Shown: positions 1 through 9,294, counted from the first letter of the stretch. The stretch: 43,243 bases of DNA from Raoultibacter timonensis (GCF_900240215.1 NZ_LT964681.1:622612-665854), one strand, 5' to 3'. Numbers and translations: made by a program. The notes: generated from the sequence alone by a model not told the origin.

Positions 1-1
1 A

Positions 2-346
2 AACGCCACACCCCCCTCACCCCCCCCAACCGCCGACATCGCCCCCGCAGCGCGCAGCGACAATGCGGCACCGCTCGGGGACGCAGCCGCACACACCTCT
101 GCAACGGCCCCCAATCGCTCTGCCACGTGCAAAGCGCTCGCCGCAAAGCACGATCTGACCGAACGCGAGTTCGACGTGCTCGTCAAGCTGTCGAGAGGGC
201 AATCGGTCGCCGACATCTCCTCCGAACTCGGCGTTTCCGAGAACACGGCAAAGACCCATATCAAGAACGTGTACCGCAAGCTCGGCGTCCATTCGAAACA
301 GGATATCATCGAAATGTGCCGCGAGATGGAGACGCGCAAAAGCTAG
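2..346 (+). CDS. LuxR-family transcriptional regulator, C-terminal part (5' end outside window)
   Basis: The reading frame is open from the left edge of the window (frame starting at base 2) and ends at the TAG at 344-346; there is no start codon in the window. The visible part is a Pro/Ala-rich linker of about 45 residues followed by a LuxR-type (GerE) HTH domain with the typical core LTEREFDVLVKLSRGQS, the recognition-helix segment VSENTAKTHIKNVYRKLGVHS and a final QDIIEM helix. The same linker-plus-HTH end occurs in the three complete membrane LuxR regulators in this window, so the missing part is probably the multi-membrane-segment sensor module. It probably binds a neighbouring promoter to the left, outside the window. 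The domain call is secure; the membrane part is inferred. Confidence 0.85.
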   Translation, partial: NATPPSPPPTADIAPAARSDNAAPLGDAAAHTSATAPNRSATCKALAAKHDLTEREFDVLVKLSRGQSVADISSELGVSENTAKTHIKNVYRKLGVHSKQDIIEMCREMETRKS

Positions 347-437
347 CGGTACAATAAGCTCGACCGTTTCTTATCGGCACAGGATCGATGCGAAGCGAAA
401 CGCACGACACGTACGAACGCCCGAGGAAGGATGACCC

Positions 438-881
438 ATGGCTCAACATTACACGCGCATCTTCGCAGCACTCGACGGCGGATCAACCCAGGAAGCCGTG
501 ACCGCACGAGCCATCGCGCTCGCCGCCGACAACCACGCCCATCTTGCGTTCGGACACGTAATCGATTCGGTCCCCTACGAAGCGTCGGGCACCGATTTCA
601 AGGCGCTTTGCGAAGACGTTGCCGAACGCATCGAACACGACATCGCCGACATTCTCGCCGAAGCGCGCAACAACCCCGATATCCCCTCGTTCGAACTCAT
701 CGTGCGGGCGGGGCGCATCACCGATACGCTAGCCGAGCAGATGATCGAGCCGTTCGGTCCCGACCTCGTCGTTTGCGGCGAGCGAGGCCTCTCGAACATC
801 AAGTACGCATTCGTGGGGAGCATCTCGACGTTCCTTATCAGAAACGTCCGCTGCGACGTACTCGTGGTGAAACAGAACTGA
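438..881 (+). CDS. Universal stress protein (UspA family)
   Basis: A 147-residue single-domain cytoplasmic protein. It starts with the usual Usp beta strand (YTRIFAALDGGS, residues 5-16) and ends with the family's nucleotide-binding and dimer-strand region: DLVVCGERGLSNIKYAFVGS followed by STFLIRNVRCDVLVV. The G-x2-G-x9-G(S/T) ATP-binding signature is only loosely present (GERGLSNIKYAFVGSIS), so ATP binding is uncertain. The start at 438 has GGAAGGATGA upstream (GAGGAAGGA at 423-431). It lies 91 bp after the partial LuxR gene on the same strand and converges on the next gene. Usp proteins help survival in stress or stationary phase; the exact role cannot be read from sequence. Confidence 0.88.
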   Translation: MAQHYTRIFAALDGGSTQEAVTARAIALAADNHAHLAFGHVIDSVPYEASGTDFKALCEDVAERIEHDIADILAEARNNPDIPSFELIVRAGRITDTLAEQMIEPFGPDLVVCGERGLSNIKYAFVGSISTFLIRNVRCDVLVVKQN

Positions 882-1020
882 CAATCGGTTCGCCTGATTG
901 CGCAATCAGCACAATCAGATCCGCCGCCGCGAAGACGCCGTGCGCAGCGCGTAATCGGCGCGCAATGCTGGCGGGGAAATTCCAAAGCGGTTTTTCGCAA
1001 AATCCCGTTGTCGCGAGCCC

Positions 1021-2568
1021 TCAGCAGGTAATTTCTTCAAGCTTATTCATAAGCTCGGCGCGGTTGTGCACGTCGCACTTCTCGTAGATGTGGCGCACAT
1101 GCGTTTTGACGGTCGCCTCGGAAATGACGAACGTCTCCTGGATGTACTTCGAACCGCGTCCGGTAACCCAGAGCGCGAACACCTCTTTCTCACGCGGCGA
1201 GAAGCCGTACTCCTTCGCCATCGCGTCGATGCGCCCCCACAGGTTGCTGCGGATGAGCAGGTCTTCGTCAACGACGCTCTCGGGCTGTGCGCCGTCAGCC
1301 GAACCTGCCGCCCCCGCTCCGCGCATCGCCGAAGCCTCGATAGCCCGCCCATCGCCCACGGCACCGAGGCGCTCGAGTTCTTCGGGCGTCGGGGGTTCGA
1401 AGAGAAACGTCGTATCGCGGTCGGTGAACGTGAATCCCGCCGACACGAAGAGAATGCCGATGGCAAGGATCGCGAACACCATGAGGTTTCCGATCATCGC
1501 GAACGCCACAAGCTCGCCCGCCACAATGCCCACATGCACCGCAAGGCGACCGACCGCGAAGATGAGCAACGGCGGGTAGTGCGTGGTTCGCGTTATTTCG
1601 ACGAGCAGCGCCCAGGTGAGAACCTCGAACAGCACCGAAGCGGTCGACATCATGAAGAAAGCCAACGCCGCATTGTCGCCGCCGAACAAAGCGATCAGCA
1701 CGAGCGCCAAAGCAAACAGCGGCATGGCCACCCGGTACAGAATGCCGAGATTGAGGCTCGTGCGCGATACGAAAATGCCGTAGATGAAGAACACGACCGC
1801 TCCGAACGCAAGCGGCAACGTCATAAGAATCGGATCGCGGTACACCACCGGGGCTATATCTCCGAAATACACGCGCATGCCGCCGCAGACGAACAGCGCG
1901 GCAAGCAGCCCGACGATGATTCGCCACGAAAGCCCCGTGCGCAACAGCTGTCCAAGCTCGCCCGTCCATGCAGCGGAAGCGCTCGGCGAGGGCGCGGGAG
2001 TCCGCCCGTTTGCGCGGTCGCCGAGACTGTATGCCGCAAGCGCTGCAGCCAGCACGGGGAACAGCGAGACGACGATCGACGAAGCCACAGCACCGAGATA
2101 CGATACGATCAGGTAGAGCACCGCAGCACCGAAGAACGTCATCGAGGTGAACAGAACAGCTTCCCGCGCAGCCAGATCCCGGTACACGACACCCCAAGCG
2201 AGCACGATCGCCGAGCAGGTGAGGCCCGATACGGCAGCACCGACAACCGAAAACGTGTTGTTGCCCACCAACCCCGGAAACGTATAGAGCAGCGTGCCCG
2301 CGCACGCCACCAGAGAACCGACGAAAAGAGCGATGCCCACGCGCCGCGAGCCGCACGCCATGACCCTGCGGTGAAACACAATCGCCAGAGCGAACGTCAC
2401 CATAGCGGCCGCCGACGAGACGATGTGCACGACGGAAAGGATTTCGTGCGCCCCGCCCGGCGCCGTCAAATCGGACGAGTTGAAGGATAGAAACACCCAC
2501 GCCCAGTAAAAGCTCAAGCCCGCATACCGCATCGTAAACGTGCGACTTGTTTCGAAGAAGCTGTGCAC
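1021..2568 (-). CDS. Membrane-anchored LuxR-type regulator (first of three divergent pairs)
   Basis: 515 residues beginning with a GTG codon at 2568, preceded by GGGAG about 6 bases upstream. Residues 1 to about 390 are hydrophobic and form roughly 12 membrane segments, resembling an MFS-like sensor. A charged linker of about 60 residues follows. The last 65 residues are a LuxR HTH (FSPREKEVFALWVTGRGS; ISEATVKTHVRHIYEKCDVH). This architecture is typical of Coriobacteriia regulators encoded beside flavin reductases. The gene is divergent from the flavoprotein gene at 2796 across 227 bp, so it most likely senses the reductase substrate (or a related signal) and controls that promoter. There is no receiver domain, so a direct ligand or redox signal through the membrane domain is inferred rather than phosphorylation. 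Confidence 0.85.
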   Translation of the reverse strand: MHSFFETSRTFTMRYAGLSFYWAWVFLSFNSSDLTAPGGAHEILSVVHIVSSAAAMVTFALAIVFHRRVMACGSRRVGIALFVGSLVACAGTLLYTFPGLVGNNTFSVVGAAVSGLTCSAIVLAWGVVYRDLAAREAVLFTSMTFFGAAVLYLIVSYLGAVASSIVVSLFPVLAAALAAYSLGDRANGRTPAPSPSASAAWTGELGQLLRTGLSWRIIVGLLAALFVCGGMRVYFGDIAPVVYRDPILMTLPLAFGAVVFFIYGIFVSRTSLNLGILYRVAMPLFALALVLIALFGGDNAALAFFMMSTASVLFEVLTWALLVEITRTTHYPPLLIFAVGRLAVHVGIVAGELVAFAMIGNLMVFAILAIGILFVSAGFTFTDRDTTFLFEPPTPEELERLGAVGDGRAIEASAMRGAGAAGSADGAQPESVVDEDLLIRSNLWGRIDAMAKEYGFSPREKEVFALWVTGRGSKYIQETFVISEATVKTHVRHIYEKCDVHNRAELMNKLEEITC

Positions 2569-2667
2569 CTATCTCCCTTTCAGCGCCGATTGGCTTATTG
2601 TACTGGATTTCGCAACGCTTTCCGGAAACCTCTTTGCAACAGGCGGCTGCGTTTTCCCAGATCGAGC

Positions 2668-2719
2668 ATCAACCCTTTCAGTTGATGTTACCGGCAGGCG
2701 AGCGAATCAACCCTTTTAG
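2668..2719. promoter_or_regulatory. Direct repeat in divergent promoter region
   Basis: Two 14-bp copies, ATCAACCCTTTCAG at 2668-2681 and ATCAACCCTTTTAG at 2706-2719, differ at one base and are 38 bp apart start to start. They lie between the divergent LuxR gene (start 2568) and flavoprotein gene (start 2796), where an activator site would be expected. A loosely similar stretch (CACCCTCAGTGGGT) occurs in the second divergent region near 7669. Binding by the LuxR protein is inference. Confidence 0.4.
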
Positions 2720-2795
2720 TCGGTGCGGGCGCACGCATTGCCCGCGTACCGTGTACTCGTCTTTGTGAGGGAAGTTCAAGAGAAAGAGGAGACCA

Positions 2796-4568
2796 ATGAA
2801 AGAAACCCATCTGAACAAGCACGGTTTGAGCCGTCGCTCGTTTCTCGGCCTCGGCGCCACGGCCGCAGTGATCGCCGGCGCAGGCCTTGCGGGCTGCTCG
2901 CCCGCAACCAAGGAAGCGAGCGGGGAGGCGGGTAGCGCCTCTTCTGGCAGCGCCGCAGCAAGTACGTCGACCGCAAGCTTCCTCGTTGCCCCCGACGCAA
3001 TAGCCGATAGCGATATCGCCGAAACCATTGACGCCGAGATCGTCGTTATCGGCGCGGGCATTTCGGGCATCAGCGCCGTACGCTCCGCCGTCGAGAACGG
3101 TGCGAAGGATATCGTGGTGGTCGAGAAAGGCACGACGTGGCAGTACCGCTCGAATCAAGTCGGCTGCATCGGCGGCAAGATCCAGGAAGACCTCGGTATC
3201 GAAATCGACAAGAACGCCGTTGTCGCCCAGCTCATGAAAGAATGCGGCTACCGTCCGAACCAGCGCATCCTAAACCTCTGGGCCGAGAATTCCGGCGAGG
3301 CATTCGACTGGTTCCTCGCCCCTAGCGAGGGAAAGTACGTCGTCGAAGCAGAATCCGATCCGTACGACGGCGAGAGCATGAGCGTTCGCAAGATGCATTG
3401 GCCGCACCCCGATACCGCCAACATCGCCGCCGACTACTACCCGATCTTCGACGATTGCCAGATCTGCCTGCCCGATAACGGCCCCTACATCGAAGCGATG
3501 GTCAAGATCTGCGAAGACGCAGGCGTTACGTTTATGTACTCCACCTTCGCGCGCCAGCTCGTTCGCCCGGACAACGCGGGCCGCGTCGAAGGCGTTATCG
3601 TCGAGGACATGGATGGTACCTGCAAGCAGATCAATGCGTCGAAGGCGGTGCTCCTCGCAACGGGCGATTACGCCTCGAACGCCGAGATGATGGAGCACTA
3701 CGTGCCGTGGTCATCGCGGTTCATGAGCATCTTCCCCAACACCGACGCCAAAGGCGAGAAGACCAACACCGGCGACGGCCAGCAGATGGGCATGTGGGTC
3801 GGCGCCAAGATGGAAGACGGCCCGCACGCGCCGATGACCCACCATCTGGGCGGGCCCCTCGGCGTGGACGCGTTTCTGCTCACCGACATCTACGGCAACC
3901 GCATCATGAACGAAGATGTGGGCGGCCAGCCGCTTCAGAACCAGATCTCGCGCGCACCCAAAAAGCAGCTGTGGCAGATCTTCGACTCGAAATGGACCGA
4001 GCAGATCGGTTACATGGACACCGGCCACGGCAACGTGAACTGGTTTGTCGAAAGCGGATCGGACGTGCCCAACGGCTCGTACGGCAAGAACGCCTACATC
4101 TCGCTCGAAGGCAACAAAGACGGCAATACCCCTGGCTTCACCAGCTACTTCGAAGGCCCGAACGCACTCGGTAAAACCGCCGACAGCATTGCCGAGCTCG
4201 CCGAGCAGATGGGTGTCGATGCGACCGCGCTGCAGGCGACCATCGATCGCTACAACGAACTGGCTGCCAAGGGTCATGACGATGATTTCGGCAAGCGCGC
4301 CGACCGCCTGTTCCCCATCGAAGAAGGCCCGTTCTACGCCTTCCCCCTGACCGACACCGTGATTCTCGTGAACATGGGCGGCCTCGAGACCGACGTCGAC
4401 TTCAACGTGCTCGACACCGAGGACGAACCGATCGAGGGCCTCTACGCTGTTGGCAACGCGCAGGGCGGCCGTTTCCTCGTGGACTACCCCCTGCCCGCCC
4501 CCGGCATTAGCCACGGCATGGCGATCACCCACGGCATGCTCGTCGGCCGCGTGCTCGCGGGATTGTAA
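2796..4568 (+). CDS. Tat-exported FAD-dependent reductase, fumarate/urocanate reductase-like flavoprotein
   Basis: 590 residues; start at 2796 with AAAGAGGAGA just upstream. The N-terminus has a twin-arginine motif (SRRSFLG, residues 12-18), a hydrophobic stretch and a lipobox (LAGC, Cys34), so it is predicted to be a Tat-exported lipoprotein. An FAD Rossmann motif follows (VIGAGISGISAVRSA, starting near residue 84), and the C-terminal FAD-binding end is GLYAVGNAQGG...AITHGMLVGRVLAG. This matches the FAD_binding_2 family of flavocytochrome c/fumarate reductase. No heme-binding CxxCH motif or FMN-binding domain is fused, so electrons must come from a separate carrier. After the GNRIMNE motif the segment reads DVGGQPLQNQ, without the Arg that serves as proton donor in fumarate reductases, so fumarate is an unlikely substrate. 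Transcribed divergently from a membrane LuxR regulator; substrate unknown. Confidence 0.85.
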   Translation: MKETHLNKHGLSRRSFLGLGATAAVIAGAGLAGCSPATKEASGEAGSASSGSAAASTSTASFLVAPDAIADSDIAETIDAEIVVIGAGISGISAVRSAVENGAKDIVVVEKGTTWQYRSNQVGCIGGKIQEDLGIEIDKNAVVAQLMKECGYRPNQRILNLWAENSGEAFDWFLAPSEGKYVVEAESDPYDGESMSVRKMHWPHPDTANIAADYYPIFDDCQICLPDNGPYIEAMVKICEDAGVTFMYSTFARQLVRPDNAGRVEGVIVEDMDGTCKQINASKAVLLATGDYASNAEMMEHYVPWSSRFMSIFPNTDAKGEKTNTGDGQQMGMWVGAKMEDGPHAPMTHHLGGPLGVDAFLLTDIYGNRIMNEDVGGQPLQNQISRAPKKQLWQIFDSKWTEQIGYMDTGHGNVNWFVESGSDVPNGSYGKNAYISLEGNKDGNTPGFTSYFEGPNALGKTADSIAELAEQMGVDATALQATIDRYNELAAKGHDDDFGKRADRLFPIEEGPFYAFPLTDTVILVNMGGLETDVDFNVLDTEDEPIEGLYAVGNAQGGRFLVDYPLPAPGISHGMAITHGMLVGRVLAGL

Positions 4569-4950
4569 GCTCGATCCCAAGGTACGGTTCGCGCAAGCGT
4601 CCGATCCGCGAACAGCCAACTCCGTGCGGGCCGCCTCCCCAAGCTCGCACTCGCCGAAACGGCACCCAGCGGCCCCGCCTCCCTCGAGTCGGGGCCGCAT
4701 ACGTCTCTTAAACCATGTTCATGCGCGACATCGATCCAGGATTCGAGACGCCGCAGAACAGCTAGGCAGAAGCCGATGCGCGGCAAAGCCCTCAGAAGTC
4801 GGACCGGTTCATAGGGTCTCGCCGTTGACCTTCGATGAAGCGAACCCGAACGACCTTTGCATCCTCGTCGACAGCGCAGTGGATGCCACAACGACCCGCA
4901 TAGACAACGAACAGGCAAAACGGTAGCTCTACTGCCTTGGCAACCAGGTT
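4569..4950. other. Intergenic region of 382 bp between convergent genes
   Basis: Lies between the stop of the flavoprotein gene and the stop of the TauE-like gene. Apart from the hairpin at 4669-4698 nothing recognisable was found: no conserved small ORF with a ribosome binding site, no RNA gene and no repeat shared with the rest of the window. Confidence 0.5.
4669..4698. terminator. Hairpin, probable terminator after the first flavoprotein gene
   Basis: A perfect 9-bp stem, GCGGCCCCG (4669-4677) with CGGGGCCGC (4690-4698), and a 12-base loop. It stands 100 bp after the flavoprotein stop codon. No strong U-tract follows (only CTCTT), so it may act as a weak or Rho-assisted terminator or an mRNA 3' end stabiliser. 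Confidence 0.5.
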
Positions 4951-5673
4951 CTATGCGCTCACGAGCAGCATCACGCCCACGAATAACAGCAGCACATATG
5001 TCAGCTTGAGGAACTTCTCCTGGCTAATTTTCTTCTGCAGACGATTGCCGAGCCACGTGGCGATTACGGCCACGGGAATGCACATGAGCACGATCTGGAT
5101 GACATCGCCCGTAAAGCTGCCCTGCTGATACGCGATAACGGCGTAGATGAGATTGAGGATCGCCCACGTAGCCGAAAGCGTCATGCGAAACTGCTGCTTA
5201 TCCTGGAGCTTCTGTACGGTATAGATCACGAGCAACGCGCCCCCCGACACGAACATCCCCTGGACAAGCCCCGCCAAAGCGAGAATAACCCACAAGGCCC
5301 ATTCAGGAAGGAACTTCTGCCTTTTCTGCAGCAGGTTCTTCAAGCCGATCGCAACGATGATCACCCCGTAGATGCGCAGCAGGATATGGAGGGGCAGCAC
5401 CGTATCGAGCCAGATGCCAATGAGCACGAACGGAAGCATCGTGAGGACGATTTTTGCCAGTTCTCGCCAGTTGACGCTTTTGAAGTTCATAATGGTCAGG
5501 AGGCCGCAGGCGAAAAAGCCCATCGCGTTGAGAATGGCGACCGAGCTCGAAAGCCCCAACAGCTGCGTGCCGACGGGCATAGCAAAAACGTTGCCGGCGA
5601 ATCCGGTGATCGCCTGCACGGTATATGCGAAAAAGAACGCAGCTATAAAGAGGGCTTTTTCCATTGTCTCCAT
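4951..5673 (-). CDS. TauE/SafE family permease (probable sulfite/organosulfonate or anion exporter)
   Basis: 240 residues, almost entirely hydrophobic, with about eight membrane segments and the family's pattern near the N-terminus (FFFAYTVQAITGFAGN, about residues 13-28), corresponding to the TauE/SafE G-x-G-GG region. A second half with the same layout follows (WALWVILALAGLVQGMFVSGG). TauE/SafE proteins move small anions such as sulfite or sulfoacetate out of, or sometimes into, the cell. The start at 5673 is the first ATG; a second ATG three codons later (5664) has GGAGA immediately before it and may be the true start. The gene lies between two flavoprotein genes but is separated from the upstream one by a strong terminator, so it is probably transcribed alone. 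The substrate cannot be inferred. Confidence 0.82.
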   Translation of the reverse strand: METMEKALFIAAFFFAYTVQAITGFAGNVFAMPVGTQLLGLSSSVAILNAMGFFACGLLTIMNFKSVNWRELAKIVLTMLPFVLIGIWLDTVLPLHILLRIYGVIIVAIGLKNLLQKRQKFLPEWALWVILALAGLVQGMFVSGGALLVIYTVQKLQDKQQFRMTLSATWAILNLIYAVIAYQQGSFTGDVIQIVLMCIPVAVIATWLGNRLQKKISQEKFLKLTYVLLLFVGVMLLVSA

Positions 5674-5792
5674 GTTCCACTGAAATCGAATTTATCCAGT
5701 GTACCATCGAGACCACCTTGTTTTACGTTCTCTCGGTAGGCGAGCAGATAGGGTTCGCCCAAGACAAAATCCTTTTCTTTTAGCGCCTAACG

Positions 5793-5834
5793 AAAAGAGG
5801 TTGGACGTCCAAACCATCTCGACGTCCAACCTCT
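5793..5834 (-). terminator. Strong intrinsic terminator of the second flavoprotein gene
   Basis: A perfect 14-bp stem, AGAGGTTGGACGTC (5796-5809) with GACGTCCAACCTCT (5821-5834), and an 11-base loop. On the reverse strand it is followed by a short run of T (CTTTTCG), and it lies 27 bp past the stop codon of the gene at 5862-7544. Confidence 0.8.
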
Positions 5835-5861
5835 GAAGGCAGTATGAAAACTGAGACGCCT

Positions 5862-7544
5862 TTACGATGAGGCAAGCTTTTGTGCGATCATGCGCGCAAA
5901 TGTCACCGTCCGCCCACAGGCATTCCCCGTTGTAAGGTTGGGATACGTCATGGAATAAAAGCCACCCGAATCATTTCCTGCAACATAGAGCCCCTCGATG
6001 GCGCTTCCATCGTCGCGCAACGCCTGTCCTTCGGAGTTGATGACGATGCCATCGAGGGTGCAGAGCAACGTACCCGTGTTGTAGACCCCGTAGAACGGGG
6101 GATTCCGGAGCGCGGAGAGTCTGAACGGCTCTTTGCCGAAGTCGGGGTCCGATTGGTTATCGTAGTTCTCGTTGTTCCGCTCGACGGTCGCCACCAACGT
6201 GTCTACGGGAAGCTTGAGTTTCTCGGCAAGCTCTTCGATCGTATCCGCCTGCTGGATATAGCCCTTCTCGAGCAAATCGGCATTCATCCCCTGAACGACT
6301 TTGAGCGGAATATTGGGAGCCGCTCCGTTGTCGAAGGGAAACAGGCGAGAGCAGCCATGCATATCGAACTGCTCCGCATAGCGCTCGTAATCGGAATCCC
6401 ACAAGGTCACGTGCATGTGGGAAGGCTGGTACGCGTCCGCATGCAAGATGTAGTCGTACGTTCCCGACTCGTTGCAGAACCGCTCGCCGTTCAGGTTGAC
6501 CTTGAGCCATGGCTGGCTTCCCATCCAGAACAGCGTTCCCTCGGTGCAGTCGCAGCCGCCTTGCACCCCAACGGGGACCACCGTTCGATCGAACAGCATG
6601 CTCGTGTGCGTCTCGTCCATCTTCGCCCCAGCCCAAAGACATGCCTTGATTCCGTCGCCGTCGCATCCGGGCTGCGAGGTGTTTCTTCCGTAGATGGTGG
6701 TGGTGTGGGGCTGCAATACCTTCTGCATTGCGACGTTCGCCCCGTATCCGCCCGTGCACACCAGCGTTCCCTTCGAAGCGTTGACGCGCACGTACCCTTG
6801 CTCGCCTTTGCCGTAGGCGCCGACAACCTTGCCATCCTCCACGATCAGCTTGACCATGGGGGTGTTATACCGAAACGCAACGTGACCGGTTTTCTCGGCA
6901 TAATCGCTCAGCACGGAAAAACCGCTGAGCGACCCATCCTGCGGCCATGCGGGGGAATGTCCCGTTGCCCAATGAGGGTAATTGGGGATGTTCTTCTCTT
7001 CGGCCATCTCGTGCCATAGCGTCACGCCGTATTGGCCGAGAACCTCTTCATACCAATCGACAACGCTTCCCGAATTCTCGAACCAGATGTCGAACAGCGA
7101 GAGATCGCACTGGCCCGCCGCATATCGATACATGTCCCGCATGAACGCCTGCTTATCGATGCTGTACCCGTTTTCCTGCTGTAAGCGAGAATTGACTCCC
7201 CCGACATCGTCGCGAACAACTCCCCCCTCGAATTTTTCTAAAACAACGGTATCGGCACCAAGCTCGCCAGCCGCACAAGCAGCGAACAAGCCACCTGTCC
7301 CCGCTCCGATGATGAGAATCTCTGCATCAAGCGTCTCGACAACGTCGGCTTCTTGGATTTCGGGTTCTGACCCAAGCCAATCGCTCGCCGAGCTCGCCGC
7401 TGATTCAGTCGAAGCCGTCTCGCCTTGGCCCGTCTGCTCCTGCGGGGCGCACCCGGACAACCCCAGCGCTCCCCCAACGCCGGCAAGCGCAACGCCTGCT
7501 AAAAACCCTCGCCGCGAGAACGGCGTTTTACCCAATGATTCCAT
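5862..7544 (-). CDS. Tat-exported FAD-dependent reductase, second copy
   Basis: 560 residues. Twin-arginine signal (SRRGFLAG, residues 10-17), hydrophobic h-region and lipobox LSGC (Cys32) predict a Tat-exported, lipid-anchored protein. The FAD motif IIGAGTGGLFAACAAGELGA begins near residue 77 and the C-terminal FAD region is GLYVAGNDSGGFYSMTYPNL. The start ATG at 7544 is preceded by GGAAGGGATGGG. No heme or FMN domain is present. The segment that carries the catalytic Arg in fumarate reductases reads GERFCNESGTYDYILHADAY here: aromatic and acidic residues replace it, so the substrate is probably not fumarate. It is divergent from the LuxR regulator at 7768 across 223 bp and has its own terminator, so it is a single-gene transcript. 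It differs substantially from the other two flavoproteins in the window, suggesting a different substrate. Confidence 0.85.
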   Translation of the reverse strand: MESLGKTPFSRRGFLAGVALAGVGGALGLSGCAPQEQTGQGETASTESAASSASDWLGSEPEIQEADVVETLDAEILIIGAGTGGLFAACAAGELGADTVVLEKFEGGVVRDDVGGVNSRLQQENGYSIDKQAFMRDMYRYAAGQCDLSLFDIWFENSGSVVDWYEEVLGQYGVTLWHEMAEEKNIPNYPHWATGHSPAWPQDGSLSGFSVLSDYAEKTGHVAFRYNTPMVKLIVEDGKVVGAYGKGEQGYVRVNASKGTLVCTGGYGANVAMQKVLQPHTTTIYGRNTSQPGCDGDGIKACLWAGAKMDETHTSMLFDRTVVPVGVQGGCDCTEGTLFWMGSQPWLKVNLNGERFCNESGTYDYILHADAYQPSHMHVTLWDSDYERYAEQFDMHGCSRLFPFDNGAAPNIPLKVVQGMNADLLEKGYIQQADTIEELAEKLKLPVDTLVATVERNNENYDNQSDPDFGKEPFRLSALRNPPFYGVYNTGTLLCTLDGIVINSEGQALRDDGSAIEGLYVAGNDSGGFYSMTYPNLTTGNACGRTVTFARMIAQKLASS

Positions 7545-7767
7545 ATCCCATCCCTTCCTCTGCTATGGCTCCATCCAAAACGGCAACCAGCCATCGCAGG
7601 CCCGAAACCAGGCTCGATGCAGGTGCCGAACGCAGCGGATACTACGGATGAAGCGGATCGCCTTCATCACCCTCAGTGGGTAATTTTTAGAAACCACCAG
7701 CTCAATGCCTATATCGTGCGAGACTGCCGTCCTTTTGCGCCACCAAGTAATCAAGTACACTGTTGCT

Positions 7768-9228
7768 ATGGGGAAACTACCGTCGAACATAGCACACGCC
7801 CTTAAGAGAGACTTGACCGAAGAGACGCGGACTTTTGCTCAATGCTTCTGCGCCCTCGGCCTGCTCGTGTTCAGCAACTGGTCGCTCAACAACCACCTCT
7901 TCCCCCTCTACGATGTCCATCTCTCGTCGATTCGGGAGTTATGCACCTCGGTAAATGGCATCGCGCTTGTTTTCATCGCCATCACCTCGGTATGGCGGCC
8001 CCGCATACTGAAGGCCCGCTTTTTCCTGTTTGCGGCTATAGCAGGATCGACGCTCGGGCCGATAGCGATCTATGCTGGAAACATGCTCGGATCGCTGCCC
8101 GTTTTGACCGCCGGGGCATGCGCCACGTCTATCGCAAGAGGCATCTGCACGATCTTCGTCGGGCTGCTGCTCTGCAAGCTGAACGACAAAAGAGCCCTCG
8201 CGTGCATCGTTTTAGCGGAACTCGGAGCCACGGCGGCGAGTCTAGTTTTTCCTACGGGTTATTCCACGATCATGCTCGTGATGCACGTGGCATGCCTTAT
8301 CGCCATCATGGGTCTTTCGTATCCCGCAGCCCAGCACGTACTCGTCAAGCTCGGAGAGAAGCCATCCCCGCATGACGAGGCTATTACGCAACCATCTTCG
8401 TACGTGCCGTTCAATCACCAGATATTCATGTGCTTTCTTCTCTTTAGGATCGTATACGGCTTCATGCTCACATTCGGCGAAATAGGCGGCATACCCGCGA
8501 ACTCGCTGTGGAGCCTTGTCATATTCGCCGTAGCCTTCGCGTTTATCGTGGGAAAGGCGGGATGGATTACCGCCGATCGCCTCTTCCGCATCGCTCTGCT
8601 GCTTTCCATCGCAGGGTTTCTCCTGGTTCCCGCCTCGCAGCTCGTCCGCTTCTCGGTACCCAATGGCCTCATCAGTTCCGGCATAGCGGTGTTCGAAGTT
8701 TTTAACTGGATAGTCCTTTGCTCCCTCGCCCGACGAAACACCCACGGAGCGGTATCGGTATTCGCTTGGGGTTTCGCGCTTAATGCCATTGGCGTGATTA
8801 TCGGAGCCAATGCGGGGAGATTCACGAACCAGTATTGGCACAACGATTCCCAAATCGTCATTATCGTCGTTGCCGTAATAACGTTTGCACTCGTTGCCTA
8901 CGTTATTGTTGTACTCAGAGATTTTAGCTTTGACAAGGCAATTTCTGAAGTACACGAAAACGTTGCACCGAAAACAACGCTTGAAGCCGACAGCGTCACC
9001 GAAAGCACCATCTACGAACGATGCGAAACGCTAGCTCGTGAATACTCGCTTACAAAGCGGGAAGAGGAGGTTCTCAAACTGCTGGCGCGCGGACGAACGG
9101 GTGTTTTCATACAATCAGAACTGTGCGTTTCTTACAACACCATCAAAGCCCATGTCAAACATATTTATACAAAACTCGATGTGCACACCCATCAAGAGCT
9201 CATCGACCTTGTGGAATCCCTCTCGTGA
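7768..9228 (+). CDS. Membrane-anchored LuxR-type regulator (second divergent pair)
   Basis: 486 residues from the ATG at 7768. About 12 membrane segments fill residues 20-390, and the last 65 residues form a LuxR HTH (LTKREEEVLKLLARGRTG; VSYNTIKAHVKHIYTKLDVH). The start is uncertain: an ATG at 7705 is in frame, but neither has a good Shine-Dalgarno sequence. The codon at 7768 directly precedes the charged N-terminus and first membrane segment, as in its relatives, and a TACACT box stands only 7 bp upstream of it, so a leaderless mRNA is possible. The gene is divergent from the flavoprotein at 5862-7544 and is expected to control it. Its 3' end converges on the third flavoprotein gene with a hairpin between. 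Confidence 0.83.
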   Translation: MGKLPSNIAHALKRDLTEETRTFAQCFCALGLLVFSNWSLNNHLFPLYDVHLSSIRELCTSVNGIALVFIAITSVWRPRILKARFFLFAAIAGSTLGPIAIYAGNMLGSLPVLTAGACATSIARGICTIFVGLLLCKLNDKRALACIVLAELGATAASLVFPTGYSTIMLVMHVACLIAIMGLSYPAAQHVLVKLGEKPSPHDEAITQPSSYVPFNHQIFMCFLLFRIVYGFMLTFGEIGGIPANSLWSLVIFAVAFAFIVGKAGWITADRLFRIALLLSIAGFLLVPASQLVRFSVPNGLISSGIAVFEVFNWIVLCSLARRNTHGAVSVFAWGFALNAIGVIIGANAGRFTNQYWHNDSQIVIIVVAVITFALVAYVIVVLRDFSFDKAISEVHENVAPKTTLEADSVTESTIYERCETLAREYSLTKREEEVLKLLARGRTGVFIQSELCVSYNTIKAHVKHIYTKLDVHTHQELIDLVESLS

Positions 9229-9260
9229 AGGCTCTGCCAAAACGTGCGTATGCGAATTTC

Positions 9261-9294
9261 GGCCGCTGCGAACCGGCAAAGGATCGCAGCGGCC
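9261..9294. terminator. Hairpin between convergent genes
   Basis: A perfect 11-bp stem, GGCCGCTGCGA (9261-9271) with TCGCAGCGGCC (9284-9294), lies in the 82-bp space between the stop codons of the LuxR gene (9228) and the flavoprotein gene (9311). It is well placed to serve both strands; no clear U-tract is visible. Confidence 0.65.

Noticed and set aside
1066-2490. 474-codon forward frame opposite the first LuxR gene
   Set aside because: Strongly charged, low-complexity protein with no domain; it is the complement of the hydrophobic membrane-segment coding of the reverse-strand gene.
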